A stretch of DNA of 64,000 nucleotides. Origin: Arthrobacter sp. E3. Its GTDB lineage: Bacteria > Actinomycetota > Actinomycetes > Actinomycetales > Micrococcaceae. A program made the translations under genes and the position numbers. Below are positions 18,588 through 29,302 of this stretch, one piece after another. The notes below the pieces were generated by a model. That model did no database searches. It was given only the letters and a program-made list of their open reading frames with translations, and was not told the origin of the DNA. The stretch covers positions 62,001-126,000 of the forward strand of contig NZ_JAFMPX010000006.1 of assembly GCF_017353415.1 (NCBI RefSeq), given 5' to 3'. Within the stretch, counting starts at the first letter, position 1, and each line of letters opens with the position of its first letter.

Positions 18588-20471
18588 TTGAATACCATCA
18601 GCACGCCGCCAGAGCGAAAATTGTCAAGCACTTCTGGGGACAATGAGCGCAAACCTCGGCTATGGCTTTGGTCACAAGCGATTCTTGATTCACTGGCGTG
18701 GGTGGTGGCCCTGTCCCTGGCGGTGCTGCTGCGTTACGAGCTTGATGTCCATCTCATCAACTTCGCTGGGCTGGTCTTGCTACTGGTCGTGGCGATTGCC
18801 ACCCAGTTGATTGCTGGCTGGTACATGGCCTTGTACCGGGGGCGCTACACGTTCGGCAGCATCCAGGAAGCACGCGTCCTGATTGCCGTGACGCTGGTGG
18901 TGGGCGTTGCGACGAGTATTTTCCTGTCCATTTTCATCAATGAGCTCCATGTTGCCCGCTCCGTTGCTGTCATAGCTTTTCCCTTTGCTGCCTTGACCAT
19001 GGCGGCCATGCGCTACGCCAAGCGGCTCTACGTTGAGGGCAAGCCGATATTTGGTGAAGAAGCCCAAAAAACGTTGATCTACGGTGCCGGTTTCCTGGGA
19101 AATTCCCTGGTGACCCGCATGGTTCAGGACCCGGAGTCCCCGTATGTTCCCATGGGCTTGATCGACGACGACTACTCCAAGAAGCACCTCCGGCTCAGCT
19201 CCGTGGGCGTGCTGGGTGGCGGAGATGAACTCACCGACATCATCAAGCGCACCAAGTCCACCGTGCTGGTCCTGGCCATTGCCCACCTCAGCGCCAAGCG
19301 GATCCGCGAGATTTCAGACAGCGTTTCCGGCCTGGGCGTGAAGGTGCTGGTGCTGCCACCGCTGCAGGAAATGCTCAGCCCGGACAAAAACCGGGGCATA
19401 ACGGGCGGCTTGACCGACTTCCGCGAAATTGACGTCGCGGACCTCATCGGCCGCACACCTGTGGAGACCCAAGTCGAGGAAATAGCGGGCTATGTGCGGG
19501 ACAAGCGGGTGCTCGTCACAGGTGCCGGCGGCTCGATCGGATCCGAGCTGTGCCGCCAGTTGCACGGTTTCGACCCGGCTCAACTCATCATGCTTGACCG
19601 CGATGAATCCGGGCTTCAGCACACACAACTTTCCATCGTGGGCCACGGCCTGCTGGATGACGCGAACATTGTGCTGGCGGACATCAGGGATGCGCAGGCG
19701 CTGCACCAGGTCTTTGCCTCGCACCGCCCGGAAGTCGTTTTCCACGCCGCCGCCCTCAAACACGCACCGCTGCTGCAGATGTACCCCCAGGAAGGGTGGA
19801 AGACCAACGTGGTCGGCTCCCTGAACGTGCTGCAGGCCGCACGCAGCGTTGACGTAGAGACCTTTGTCAACGTCTCCACAGACAAGGCAGCCAGCCCCAC
19901 CACTGCCCTGGGCCACTCCAAGCGGGCGGCTGAAAAACTGACGTCCTGGATGGCGGGGGAGACGGGCAGGCGCTACGTCTCAGTTCGCTTTGGCAATGTC
20001 ATTGGCAGCCGCGGCTCCATGCTTCCGCTGTTCACCGACCAGATCAACCACGGCGGACCGGTCACTGTGACCCACCCCGACGTGACGCGTTTCTTCATGA
20101 CCATTCCCGAAGCCTGCCAACTCGTCATCCAGGCCGGCGCCATTGGCCACGGCGGTGACGTCCTGATCCTGGACATGGGTGAGCCCGTGCGCATCATGGA
20201 TGTTGCCGAGCGCATGATCGCCATGTCCGGCAAGGATATTGAGATTAAGATCACTGGCCTGCGCCCGTCCGAGAAGCTGCACGAACAGCTCACCGGCGAA
20301 GACGAAATCCAGGCCTCCGACGGCCATGCCAAAATTTCCCACACGCACGCCCGGCCACTGAGCCCGGCAGAGCTGAACCTGGACCTGTGGCTGCAACGGT
20401 GCCGCGATGAGGCCGGGCCCAATGCCCCTTCCATCGATGAATCCGACGGCGACGTCGCGGCAGGCGCCTGA
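18588..20471 (+). CDS. membrane polysaccharide-biosynthesis 4,6-dehydratase (CapD/WbpM/PglF type)
   Basis: Large nucleotide-diphosphate-sugar 4,6-dehydratase, 627 aa. It has four transmembrane segments (about 25-145), a first Rossmann-like domain with IYGAGFLGNSL near 165, then the catalytic SDR domain from about 305 (GAGGSIGSEL). Family members make UDP-4-keto-6-deoxy-HexNAc from UDP-GlcNAc at the inner face of the membrane. The catalytic stretch STDKAASPTTALGHSKR near 429 has Leu where PglF/FlaA1 have Met and classical SDRs have Tyr. The start is TTG at 18588; no strong ribosome site is seen. The TGA overlaps the ATG of the next gene by one base, so product and consumer enzymes are probably made together. 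Confidence 0.88.
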   Translation: MNTISTPPERKLSSTSGDNERKPRLWLWSQAILDSLAWVVALSLAVLLRYELDVHLINFAGLVLLLVVAIATQLIAGWYMALYRGRYTFGSIQEARVLIAVTLVVGVATSIFLSIFINELHVARSVAVIAFPFAALTMAAMRYAKRLYVEGKPIFGEEAQKTLIYGAGFLGNSLVTRMVQDPESPYVPMGLIDDDYSKKHLRLSSVGVLGGGDELTDIIKRTKSTVLVLAIAHLSAKRIREISDSVSGLGVKVLVLPPLQEMLSPDKNRGITGGLTDFREIDVADLIGRTPVETQVEEIAGYVRDKRVLVTGAGGSIGSELCRQLHGFDPAQLIMLDRDESGLQHTQLSIVGHGLLDDANIVLADIRDAQALHQVFASHRPEVVFHAAALKHAPLLQMYPQEGWKTNVVGSLNVLQAARSVDVETFVNVSTDKAASPTTALGHSKRAAEKLTSWMAGETGRRYVSVRFGNVIGSRGSMLPLFTDQINHGGPVTVTHPDVTRFFMTIPEACQLVIQAGAIGHGGDVLILDMGEPVRIMDVAERMIAMSGKDIEIKITGLRPSEKLHEQLTGEDEIQASDGHAKISHTHARPLSPAELNLDLWLQRCRDEAGPNAPSIDESDGDVAAGA

Positions 20472-21550
20472 TGGAACTCTGGGCACAACTCACCGTAGGC
20501 GCTGTGGCGCTTGTCCTGGCCCTGTCACTGCCCCTGGTGGTGCGACCGTTGCTGGCCCGTGCCGGGGTTCTCGATGTCCCCAACGCACGGTCCTCCCACA
20601 CCGTCCCCACCATCCGCGGCATGGGAATTACGACGGCGGTTGCCATCAGCGCTGCCGTGGCGGTAGCCATCTTTTTGCCCCAGTCGGGAACGGCACTGCA
20701 TGGGGTTCTGACGCTGGTGGTGATTCTCGCCGTCGTACTTGCCGCTTCCACGATCGGCTGGCTGGAGGACATTCGCGGACTGTCGGTGAAGGTGCGGGCA
20801 GGTGTGCAGCTCCTGATCGGCGCGCTGGCGACGGCTTCAGTGGCCATCATTGACCCGGGCCAACAACAGTTGTGGCTGATTCCCGTAGGAGCGCTGGCTG
20901 TGGCAGCCTACGTCAATGTTGCCAACTTCATGGACGGCATCAATGGCATTTCAGGCACGCACGGACTGCTGGTCGGCGGCTTTTACGCCTATGCCGGGCT
21001 GATCACCGGGCATGCGTGGCTGGTTTACGCAGGAATTGCCATTGCGCTGGCCTTTGCCGGCTTCCTGCCGTGGAACTTGAGCCGCAACCGAGTGTTCCTG
21101 GGGGATGTGGGCAGTTATTTGCTGGGAGCTTCAATCTCCGTCACGGCCATGTCCGCGTTCTTGGTGGGAGTGCCGGTGGAGTACATCTTCTCACCCGTGC
21201 TGATTTACCTCACAGACACGTTTGTGACGTTCCTGCGCAGGCTCCTGGCTGGTGAGCGTTGGTACGTGGCCCACCGTCAGCACGTGTACCAGCGCTTGGT
21301 GATCGTGGGTCTGAGCCATGTGCAAGCCACGGCAGTGGTGTGTGTGGCGACCCTTGTGGTGAGCCTGCTGGGCATCGTTGCCGTCCAAGGTGGAGAGGTC
21401 ATCCAGATAGTGGCCACGGCAGTGGGATTCGCCGTGGTACTAATCTATTTGCGCACTCCAACGCTGTTTCAAGGCTTTCTGCGCAAGCGGGGCCTGATGA
21501 CTGGCGCGGGCGAATCCACTAGCGGAACTGCGCAGGAGCAGCAGAGCTAA
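20471..21550 (+). CDS. polyprenyl-phosphate sugar-1-phosphate transferase (WecA/WbpL type)
   Basis: GT4/MraY-superfamily membrane enzyme of 359 aa with about ten to eleven hydrophobic segments. It moves a HexNAc-1-phosphate from UDP-sugar to undecaprenyl phosphate, starting a lipid-linked glycan. Visible motifs are NVANFMDGINGISG near 150-163 (catalytic Asp), FLGDVGSYLLG near 214, and HRQHVYQRL near 266. That last motif resembles the WbpL-type acceptor motif more than the HHH pattern of MraY/WecA. This fits a deoxy-amino sugar donated by the upstream dehydratase. In M. tuberculosis the same position holds rfe/wecA, so the gene is the conserved member of the cassette. It is not expected to work on peptidoglycan. 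Confidence 0.88.
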   Translation: MELWAQLTVGAVALVLALSLPLVVRPLLARAGVLDVPNARSSHTVPTIRGMGITTAVAISAAVAVAIFLPQSGTALHGVLTLVVILAVVLAASTIGWLEDIRGLSVKVRAGVQLLIGALATASVAIIDPGQQQLWLIPVGALAVAAYVNVANFMDGINGISGTHGLLVGGFYAYAGLITGHAWLVYAGIAIALAFAGFLPWNLSRNRVFLGDVGSYLLGASISVTAMSAFLVGVPVEYIFSPVLIYLTDTFVTFLRRLLAGERWYVAHRQHVYQRLVIVGLSHVQATAVVCVATLVVSLLGIVAVQGGEVIQIVATAVGFAVVLIYLRTPTLFQGFLRKRGLMTGAGESTSGTAQEQQS

Positions 21551-21572
21551 TGCAATGCTTCTTGGCTGAGCG

Positions 21573-21601
21573 TAAACATGAACTTCTATCTCGTGTAGAA
21601 T
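21573..21601 (+). promoter_or_regulatory. candidate promoter of the atp operon
   Basis: TAAACA (21573-21578) and TAGAAT (21596-21601) are separated by 17 bp. Transcription would begin near 21608, leaving a leader of about 60 nt before the ATG at 21670, with GGAG as ribosome site. The -10 box is near consensus; the -35 is weak. Confidence 0.5.
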
Positions 21602-21669
21602 TCCCTGTGGTGACGTTCACCTCCTCCGGCCTCAGCATGAGACCGGCCTCCTAAGATGACGGAGTTCCC

Positions 21670-22167
21670 ATGAAGGACAAAAGCACCCACCCCGGTGCTG
21701 CGCCCGGCCATGTGGCCGCCGCGGGTCCCTCTGCCAGTCCCAGCTGGAACATCCTTAAAAAGTGTCTTCTGGTTGACGGCATTGCCGTTGTCATCTTGGC
21801 GGTGTTGGCATTCGTTTTCACGAATGCCGACGGTGTGCTCAGCGTATTGTTTGGTTCCCTGCTCGTCATGGCATTCTTCGGGCTGAGCTTGCTGGTTGGA
21901 CATATTTTCAGCAAGCGAAAGCCACGTGCAGTCATCTCCATCTTTTTCATGACCTATTTTGTGAAAGTGGTGGGCTTTGCCGCCGTGCTTTTCGCGCTTG
22001 GCACACCGCCTTGGCTTAACAAGCCGTGGTTTCTGGCTGGTGCGGTGGTTTGTGTCCTTGTATGGCAGGGCACCGAAGTGGTCATTTTCAGCAAACAGCG
22101 TTTCCTGCTGTTTGACGATCCCGCCGAACCCAGTGACGGGAAGAAGCCGAAGGATACTTCCCCATGA
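21670..22167 (+). CDS. AtpI-like membrane protein ahead of the ATP synthase operon
   Basis: A 165-aa protein with a disordered N-terminus (1-30) and four predicted membrane helices (about 32-50, 55-75, 88-110, 118-135), then a short charged tail. It occupies the place of Rv1303 in mycobacteria and resembles ATP synthase I-chain proteins. Those are thought to help assemble the c-ring or handle Mg2+; the role is not settled. ATG at 21670 lies 7 nt after GGAG. It overlaps the next small gene by 4 nt (ATGA), so the two are translationally coupled and both probably belong to the atp transcript. Confidence 0.7.
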   Translation: MKDKSTHPGAAPGHVAAAGPSASPSWNILKKCLLVDGIAVVILAVLAFVFTNADGVLSVLFGSLLVMAFFGLSLLVGHIFSKRKPRAVISIFFMTYFVKVVGFAAVLFALGTPPWLNKPWFLAGAVVCVLVWQGTEVVIFSKQRFLLFDDPAEPSDGKKPKDTSP

Positions 22168-22415
22168 CGAACAAGTCGCCCGACGCCAACCAGCCCGATC
22201 ATGTGGTGGTACCGCCCAAGGCCAATGCCGGAAAGCTGGACTACACATACATTATTGGCGGAATCCTGCTCTGGGGTTTGATAGGGTGGGGACTGGATAA
22301 TTTGTTGCATTCTGGTTGGATTCTGTTCGCCTCCCTGCCCGTTGGGGCGGTTAGCGGGTATTTTCTGGCCCGGCACCATCAACGGCACAGTCGCCCTGAT
22401 GATGCGGCGCAGTAA
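22164..22415 (+). CDS. AtpZ/AtpI-like small membrane protein
   Basis: An 83-aa protein: a soluble N-terminus of 25 residues, then two helices (about 27-45 and 50-68) joined by a short turn, then a His/Arg-rich tail (RHHQRHSR). A two-helix hairpin of this size before atpB is typical of AtpZ-like proteins, which in some bacteria form a cation channel complex with AtpI. The start overlaps the stop of the preceding gene (ATGA), and atpB begins 94 bp further on. Confidence 0.65.
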   Translation: MTNKSPDANQPDHVVVPPKANAGKLDYTYIIGGILLWGLIGWGLDNLLHSGWILFASLPVGAVSGYFLARHHQRHSRPDDAAQ

Positions 22416-22509
22416 TGATCTCCACCATCAGACTTTCTCACGGTGCTGACCATCTCTTGATGGGCCGCCACACTTGCCCTATGACCGAAACTGCAGAGAG
22501 GACAGCGCG

Positions 22510-23322
22510 TTGACCGCGTTTGCGCTTCCGATGGCCTCGAATGACGGTGGCTTCGTTCCACCGACGATTAGCGACACCCACCTCCCAGACATCTTCCCCT
22601 GGATGGCCGACTACGGCACTGGGTTTGGCAAGCAGATGGTCATGATCATCTTGTCGGTGATTTTGATCGTCTGGTTCTTCAAGGCCGCTATCCGAAATCC
22701 GAAACTGGTTCCAGGCCGGGTCCAGTTCTTTGCGGAAGGCTTCTATGCCTTCGCCCGCAACACCGTTGGCCGCGACATCATGGGTGAGAAGAATTTCCGC
22801 CCGTGGGTGCCGCTGCTGTTCTCGGTATTCCTGTTTGTGCTGTTGAACAACCTCTTTGGTGCTATTCCGTTCCTGCAGCTTCCCTCCTTCTCCCACGCAG
22901 GCAGCGCATATGCCATTGCCTTGATCATCTACTTCACGTGGATTTCAGTGGGCGTAAAGAAGTACGGCATCCGCTACTTCAAGCTGGCAGTAGTTCCAAC
23001 GGGCGTGCCCGGCTGGATCCTTCCGCTGCTTGTGCCCTTGGAAATCATCTCCAACTTCATTGTTCGCCCGCTGACGCACTCCTTGCGTCTGATGGCAACA
23101 ATGCTGGCCGGCCACATGATCGTGGCACTGGCAGGCAGTGGTGCCGCGTACTTGATCACGGAACAGGACAGCATTTTGCTCAACGCCACCGGCGTCGCAG
23201 TGATTGCCGGTTCCGTGGCCATGTACGGCTTGGAACTGTTGATCATGGTCCTGCAGGCATTTGTGTTCACGCTGCTGACCGCGATCTACATCCAGGGCAG
23301 CCTGGAAGCTGACGCGCACTAA
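22510..23322 (+). CDS. atpB: ATP synthase F0 subunit a
   Basis: Membrane subunit that carries the two proton half-channels of F0. The protein is 270 aa with five to six helices. The essential Arg is in the stretch [19 protein letters not shown] near residues 185-203. TTG at 22510 is chosen because AGAGAGGACAG lies 5-9 nt upstream and gives [11 protein letters not shown]; an ATG at 22531 would shorten the protein by seven residues. It is the first F0 structural gene of the atpBEFHAGDC operon and is followed by a 95-bp gap with its own ribosome site for atpE. Confidence 0.96.
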   Translation: MTAFALPMASNDGGFVPPTISDTHLPDIFPWMADYGTGFGKQMVMIILSVILIVWFFKAAIRNPKLVPGRVQFFAEGFYAFARNTVGRDIMGEKNFRPWVPLLFSVFLFVLLNNLFGAIPFLQLPSFSHAGSAYAIALIIYFTWISVGVKKYGIRYFKLAVVPTGVPGWILPLLVPLEIISNFIVRPLTHSLRLMATMLAGHMIVALAGSGAAYLITEQDSILLNATGVAVIAGSVAMYGLELLIMVLQAFVFTLLTAIYIQGSLEADAH

Positions 23323-23417
23323 ACAGCTGTTCCCCGCAACACCCACAATTTTTCTCCACAAAAGAACCACCTCACAACCTGCCGGCACAACGCCGGTATC
23401 TTGAAAGGAACGAAATA

Positions 23418-23627
23418 ATGCACGGCTCCCTTAATATGATTGGCTACGGCCTGGCAACAATCGGCTCGGCAATTGGCGTGGGCATGATCTTTGCTGCATA
23501 CATCAACGGTGTGGCACGTCAGCCGGAAGCCCAGCGCATCCTGCAGCCCATCGCCCTGCTTGGCTTCGCCCTTGCAGAAGCACTGGCCATCCTGGCCCTG
23601 GTCTTCGCCTTCGTCGTCGGCGTCTAG
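23418..23627 (+). CDS. atpE: ATP synthase F0 subunit c
   Basis: A 69-aa hairpin of two membrane helices forming the rotor ring. The loop RQPEAQ (35-40) contacts gamma/epsilon, and Glu54 ([10 protein letters not shown]) is the proton-binding carboxylate. The N-terminal helix has the packed small-residue pattern [13 protein letters not shown] strong AAAGGAACG ribosome site precedes the ATG, fitting the need for many copies per enzyme. Gln and Pro next to the Glu region ([10 protein letters not shown]) are as in other actinobacteria. This is the subunit bound by diarylquinolines in mycobacteria; whether this one is sensitive cannot be said. Confidence 0.97.
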   Translation: MHGSLNMIGYGLATIGSAIGVGMIFAAYINGVARQPEAQRILQPIALLGFALAEALAILALVFAFVVGV

Positions 23628-23703
23628 TCCAAGGACTTTCTTGGCTCCGCCCTGCGGGGCTGAAATGTTCACGGACAAATATCAGATTAAGGATAAGTGA
23701 GAA

Positions 23704-24258
23704 ATGATTACCGCAGAAGTAATCCTCGCTGCTAGTGAGGGTGCGAACCCGCTGATTCCCAACTGGTGGGAAATTCTAGTCACGGCTGTCGCTTTCGCTG
23801 TCCTGCTCTTTGTGGTGAAGAAATTCGTCGCACCAACCTTCGAGAAGTCATACACGGATCGTGTTGAAGCCATCGAGGGTGGGATCGAGAAGGCAGAAGA
23901 GGCTCAGGCCGAAGCTAATGCCCTCTTGGAGCAGTACAAGGCGCAACTGATGGACGCCCGCACGGAAGCCAATGGCATCCGCGAGGCCGCCCGTTCAGAA
24001 GGCGCAAACATCCTGGCCGACCTGAAGGCGAAGGCTGCAGAGGAATCTGCGCGCATCACCGCACAGGCGCAGGTTCAGATCGAAGCCGAGCGCGTAGCCG
24101 CAGTGAACTCCCTCCGCAACGAGGTTGGCACTTTGGCAACATCGCTGGCAAGCAAAATCGTGGGCGAAGCCCTCGACAACGATGCGCGTTCCAACCGCGT
24201 CGTTGACCGCTTCCTGGCAGATCTGGAAAACCAGGCGAACGCGGGTGTAACGAAGTAA
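23704..24258 (+). CDS. atpF: ATP synthase F0 subunit b
   Basis: Peripheral-stalk subunit, 184 aa. One N-terminal membrane helix (about 18-38, AVAFAVLLFVVKKFVAPTF) is followed by a long charged coiled-coil helix (45-170) rich in Glu, Ala and Lys that reaches up to F1 delta. It is the plain b form, not the b-delta fusion seen in mycobacteria. ATG at 23704 follows a purine-rich AAGTGAGAA. Its TAA overlaps the atpH ATG by one base (TAATG), so b and delta are probably co-translated. Confidence 0.96.
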   Translation: MITAEVILAASEGANPLIPNWWEILVTAVAFAVLLFVVKKFVAPTFEKSYTDRVEAIEGGIEKAEEAQAEANALLEQYKAQLMDARTEANGIREAARSEGANILADLKAKAAEESARITAQAQVQIEAERVAAVNSLRNEVGTLATSLASKIVGEALDNDARSNRVVDRFLADLENQANAGVTK

Positions 24259-25073
24259 TGGCAGGTGTATCGAGCAAGTCATTGGAAGCGGCATTGGTGT
24301 CGTTGGAACCCAAGCTCGCAACAGCGACGACCGCATTGGCCCGGGACCTCTTTTCCATCTTGGAGCTTCTGGACAGCAACGCCGGGCTGCGCCGTGCTCT
24401 GACCGATCCCACTCGCGAGAGTGCGGCCAAGGCAGTCTTGGCGAGCCAGCTACTGACGGGAAAGGTCAGTGCGCAGGCACAGGCTATTTTCTTGGAGTTG
24501 GTTGCCGGGCGATGGGGCTCGGCACGTGACCTGGGCGATGCACTGGAAGTTTTGGCAGCAACATCGGCCATCGCAGTTGCTGAAGGTCAAGGTGGCGGCT
24601 CCGCCAACCTGGACAAGCTTGAAGAAGAACTCTTCGCGTTTATCCGGGTTGTTGGATCCAGCCACGATCTCCAGCGTGCTTTCGACGATCCACAGGCGTC
24701 GGCAGCAGCCAAGGGCGCTTTGGCGCAGAAGGTTGTTCCCGGAGCGAGTGAAGTCGGCGCACTGTTGGTCCGCCAAGCCGTTGCAGCCCCCCGTGGGCTC
24801 AAACCCACGGCCTTGGTGCAACGTTTCGTGGAGTTGGTTGCCAAACGCCAGCAGCGCTGGATTGCCTACGTCAGTGTCACTCGTGAACTGAGCGCAGAGC
24901 AACTCACCCGCCTGCAGGCCGGCCTGAACAATCTCTATGGTCGCGAATTGAAGATCAATGTCAGCATTGACCCGACATTAGTTGGCGGAATCAAGGTAGT
25001 TGTGGGAGACGAGGTTGTTGACGCAACCGCCGCCACCCGGCTGTCCGATCTTCGCCGCCGGTTGGCAGTGTAG
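24258..25073 (+). CDS. atpH: ATP synthase F1 subunit delta
   Basis: Connects the peripheral stalk to the top of the F1 hexamer. At 271 aa it is longer than the usual 175-180 aa delta of proteobacteria but typical of Micrococcaceae, with an extended N-terminal helical part. The C-terminal segment from about 190 (VTRELSAEQLTRLQAGLN) and the closing DATAATRLSDLRRRL are the recognisable OSCP/delta signature (IDPTLVGGIKVVVGD near 235). The ATG overlaps atpF. A 115-bp gap with only weak dyad symmetry follows before atpA. Confidence 0.94.
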   Translation: MAGVSSKSLEAALVSLEPKLATATTALARDLFSILELLDSNAGLRRALTDPTRESAAKAVLASQLLTGKVSAQAQAIFLELVAGRWGSARDLGDALEVLAATSAIAVAEGQGGGSANLDKLEEELFAFIRVVGSSHDLQRAFDDPQASAAAKGALAQKVVPGASEVGALLVRQAVAAPRGLKPTALVQRFVELVAKRQQRWIAYVSVTRELSAEQLTRLQAGLNNLYGRELKINVSIDPTLVGGIKVVVGDEVVDATAATRLSDLRRRLAV

Positions 25074-25188
25074 GGAAACACTTAACGTTTCCTTACCCGC
25101 CAGTCCACAACAGACTGAATCAAACATTTCGGTTGCCGCACACACTTAGTGCGTACGGCACCACAACTTAGGAGAGCAGGGACTGCAG

Positions 25189-26826
25189 ATGGCCGACTTG
25201 ACCATCAATGCCGACGACGTCCGCAATGCCTTGAATGAGTTCGCAGCGTCCTATGAACCGGGCAACGCGGAGCGCGTCGAGGTTGGCCGCGTCACGGCGG
25301 CGAGTGACGGCATTGCCAAGGTGGAGGGTCTTCCCTCCGTCATGGCCAACGAACTTCTTCGTTTCGAAGATGGCACACTGGGCTTGGCCCAGAACCTGGA
25401 CACTCGCGAGATCGGTGTGGTTGTCCTTGGCGACTTCGGCGGCATCGCTGAGGGCCAGCAGGTTCACCGCACAGGGGAGATCCTCTCCGTGCCGGTGGGC
25501 GACAACTTCCTTGGCCGTGTCGTTGACCCGCTGGGTCAGCCGATTGACGACCTGGGCGAGATCGAAGCCGAAGGCCGCCGTGCCCTGGAAACCCAGGCCC
25601 CGGGCGTCACCGAACGCAAGTCGGTTCACGAACCGCTGCAGACCGGTATGAAGGCCATCGACGCCATGATCCCGATCGGCCGCGGCCAGCGTCAGCTGAT
25701 CATTGGTGACCGCCAAACGGGCAAGACCGCCCTGGCCGTGGATGCCATCATCAACCAGAAGGCCAACTGGGCTTCAGGGGATGTCAAAAAGCAGGTTCGT
25801 TGCGTGTACGTGGCAATCGGCCAGAAGGCATCCACCATTGCTGCCGTCCGCCAGACTTTGGCAGATCACGGCGCATTGGAATACACCACCATTGTGGCTT
25901 CCCCGGCGTCTGACCCGGCTGGCTTCAAGTACCTGGCTCCCTACGCAGGTTCGGCCATCGGCCAGCACTGGATGTACGGTGGCAAGCACGTTTTGATCGT
26001 GTTTGATGACCTGTCCAAGCAGGCTGAAGCATACCGTGCCGTTTCATTGCTGCTGCGCCGCCCGCCGGGCCGCGAGGCATACCCCGGTGACGTGTTCTAC
26101 TTGCACTCGCGCCTGCTGGAACGTTGTGCGAAGCTCTCCGACGAACTCGGTGCTGGTTCAATGACTGGTCTGCCGATCATTGAAACCAAAGCCAATGACG
26201 TCTCAGCGTTCATTCCGACCAACGTCATCTCCATCACTGACGGCCAGATCTTCTTGCAGTCGGACCTCTTCAACGCCAACCAGCGCCCCGCCGTTGATGT
26301 CGGTGTCTCGGTTTCCCGTGTTGGTGGTGCTGCGCAGGTCAAGTCCATGAAGAAGGTTGCCGGTACCTTGAAGCTGGAATTGGCCCAGTACCGCGACATG
26401 CAGGCTTTTGCCATGTTTGCCTCGGACCTCGATGCCGCCTCCAAGCAGCAGCTGACCCGTGGTGCACGATTGATGGAACTGCTCAAGCAGGGACAGTACG
26501 CTCCTTTCCCGGTCGAGAACCAGGTTGTTTCAATCTGGATGGGCACCAACGGCTACCTGGACAACGTCCCGGTAGAAGACGTTCGCCGCTTTGAGACCGA
26601 GTTCCTTGAGCACTTGCGCATGCGCACGTCGGTTCTGACCACACTGGCTGAAACCAACAAGCTCGAAGACTCGACCGTGGAAGCGCTGAAGACCAACATT
26701 GTTGACTTCAAGCAGGGCTTCTTCGCGGAAGGCGATGACCGTTTGGTTGGCGCCGGACACGAAGAATTCGACGCGCTTGCCGCTGAAGATGTTGACCAGG
26801 AAAAGATCGTCAAGCAGAAACGCTGA
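25189..26826 (+). CDS. atpA: ATP synthase F1 subunit alpha
   Basis: Non-catalytic nucleotide-binding subunit, three per enzyme, 545 aa. It has an N-terminal beta-barrel (about 25-95), Walker [10 protein letters not shown] near 173, and the C-terminal helical domain from about 380. The C-terminal 30 residues are acidic ([16 protein letters not shown]). An extended C-terminus in alpha suppresses ATP hydrolysis in mycobacteria, though this one is not obviously the same element. ATG at 25189 follows TTAGGAGAGCAGG, a good ribosome site. A 14-bp hairpin lies directly after the stop, before atpG. Confidence 0.97.
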   Translation: MADLTINADDVRNALNEFAASYEPGNAERVEVGRVTAASDGIAKVEGLPSVMANELLRFEDGTLGLAQNLDTREIGVVVLGDFGGIAEGQQVHRTGEILSVPVGDNFLGRVVDPLGQPIDDLGEIEAEGRRALETQAPGVTERKSVHEPLQTGMKAIDAMIPIGRGQRQLIIGDRQTGKTALAVDAIINQKANWASGDVKKQVRCVYVAIGQKASTIAAVRQTLADHGALEYTTIVASPASDPAGFKYLAPYAGSAIGQHWMYGGKHVLIVFDDLSKQAEAYRAVSLLLRRPPGREAYPGDVFYLHSRLLERCAKLSDELGAGSMTGLPIIETKANDVSAFIPTNVISITDGQIFLQSDLFNANQRPAVDVGVSVSRVGGAAQVKSMKKVAGTLKLELAQYRDMQAFAMFASDLDAASKQQLTRGARLMELLKQGQYAPFPVENQVVSIWMGTNGYLDNVPVEDVRRFETEFLEHLRMRTSVLTTLAETNKLEDSTVEALKTNIVDFKQGFFAEGDDRLVGAGHEEFDALAAEDVDQEKIVKQKR

Positions 26827-26840
26827 CACCATCCCTGAGA

Positions 26841-26873
26841 CGGGTTGTTGGCCCGTAAAGGGCCAACAACCCG
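26841..26873 (+). promoter_or_regulatory. 14-bp hairpin between atpA and atpG
   Basis: CGGGTTGTTGGCCC (26841-26854), the loop GTAAA, and GGGCCAACAACCCG (26860-26873) form a perfect 14-bp stem 14 nt after the atpA stop and 24 nt before atpG. The following bases (AACAAGGA) contain no U-run. It is more likely a processing, stabilising or partial-stop element than a full terminator. Confidence 0.75.
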
Positions 26874-26897
26874 AACAAGGATAAGGAAAGGACAAAC

Positions 26898-27791
26898 ATG
26901 GGAGCCCAGATTCGGGTCTACCGCCAGAAGATCGCCTCGACCACGTCGATGCAAAAGATCTTCAAGGCGATGGAACTGATCGCTACGTCCCGTATTGGAA
27001 AGGCACGCCAGCGTGTCGCGGCATCCTTGCCGTACTCCAATGCGATCACCCGTGCCGTTTCTGCCGTCGCGTCTCAGTCCGAGGTCAACCACCCGCTGAC
27101 AACCGAACCGGATAACATCCGTCGGGCTGCAGTATTGGTGATGACTTCCGACCGTGGTCTCGCCGGAGCCTACTCCGCCAGCGTTTTGAAGCAGGCAGAG
27201 CACCTTATTGAATTGCTGCACGGAGAAGGAAAAGACGTCACGACCTACTTGGTCGGCCGCAAGGCGCAGGCGTACTTTGATTTCCGCGGCCGCGATTACG
27301 CGAAGGTATGGACCGGTGGAACTGACGCGCCGGAATTTGAAACTGCACGTGAACTTCGGAAGACTTTGCTGGCGGATTTTGCAACCGACTTTGACGAGGG
27401 CGGCGTGGATGAAATCCACGTTGTATACACCCAGTTCAAGTCGATGGTTGTCCAGGAGCCTGCTGTCATTCGTCTGCTGCCGCTGGAAGTTGTTGAGGAA
27501 GAAGTTGAATCTTCATCCGATCTGCTTCCGCTGTATGACTTCGAGCCGAAGCCTGAGGACGTCCTGGACGCCCTGCTGCCGCGGTACATCGAAGCACGCA
27601 TCTTTGCCGCTCTGTTGCAGGCCGCTGCTTCTGAGCTCGCTGCACGCCAGCGGGCCATGAAGTCGGCAGGGGACAACGCCAACGATTTGATCAAGAAGTA
27701 CACGCGTCTTCGTAATAATGCCCGGCAGGCTGAAATTACGCAGGAGCTCTCCGAGATTGTTGCGGGCGCTGACGCTCTCAATGCCTCTTAG
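26898..27791 (+). CDS. atpG: ATP synthase F1 subunit gamma
   Basis: Central rotor shaft, 297 aa. N-terminal [21 protein letters not shown] and the C-terminal [20 protein letters not shown] are the two coiled-coil ends that enter the alpha/beta hexamer; [14 protein letters not shown] near 83-96 is the conserved Rossmann-like core strand. An acidic loop near 195-210 ([12 protein letters not shown]) corresponds to the actinobacterial gamma region that varies between genera. ATG at 26898 follows ATAAGGAAAGGAC. It is preceded by a strong intercistronic hairpin that may lower its dose relative to atpA. Confidence 0.96.
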   Translation: MGAQIRVYRQKIASTTSMQKIFKAMELIATSRIGKARQRVAASLPYSNAITRAVSAVASQSEVNHPLTTEPDNIRRAAVLVMTSDRGLAGAYSASVLKQAEHLIELLHGEGKDVTTYLVGRKAQAYFDFRGRDYAKVWTGGTDAPEFETARELRKTLLADFATDFDEGGVDEIHVVYTQFKSMVVQEPAVIRLLPLEVVEEEVESSSDLLPLYDFEPKPEDVLDALLPRYIEARIFAALLQAAASELAARQRAMKSAGDNANDLIKKYTRLRNNARQAEITQELSEIVAGADALNAS

Positions 27792-29300
<1,509 letters not shown>

Positions 29301-29302
29301 GC

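Noticed and set aside
23323-23417. Gap between atpB and atpE as a riboswitch or separate small gene
   Set aside because: It contains only a normal ribosome site for atpE and no stable fold or conserved frame.
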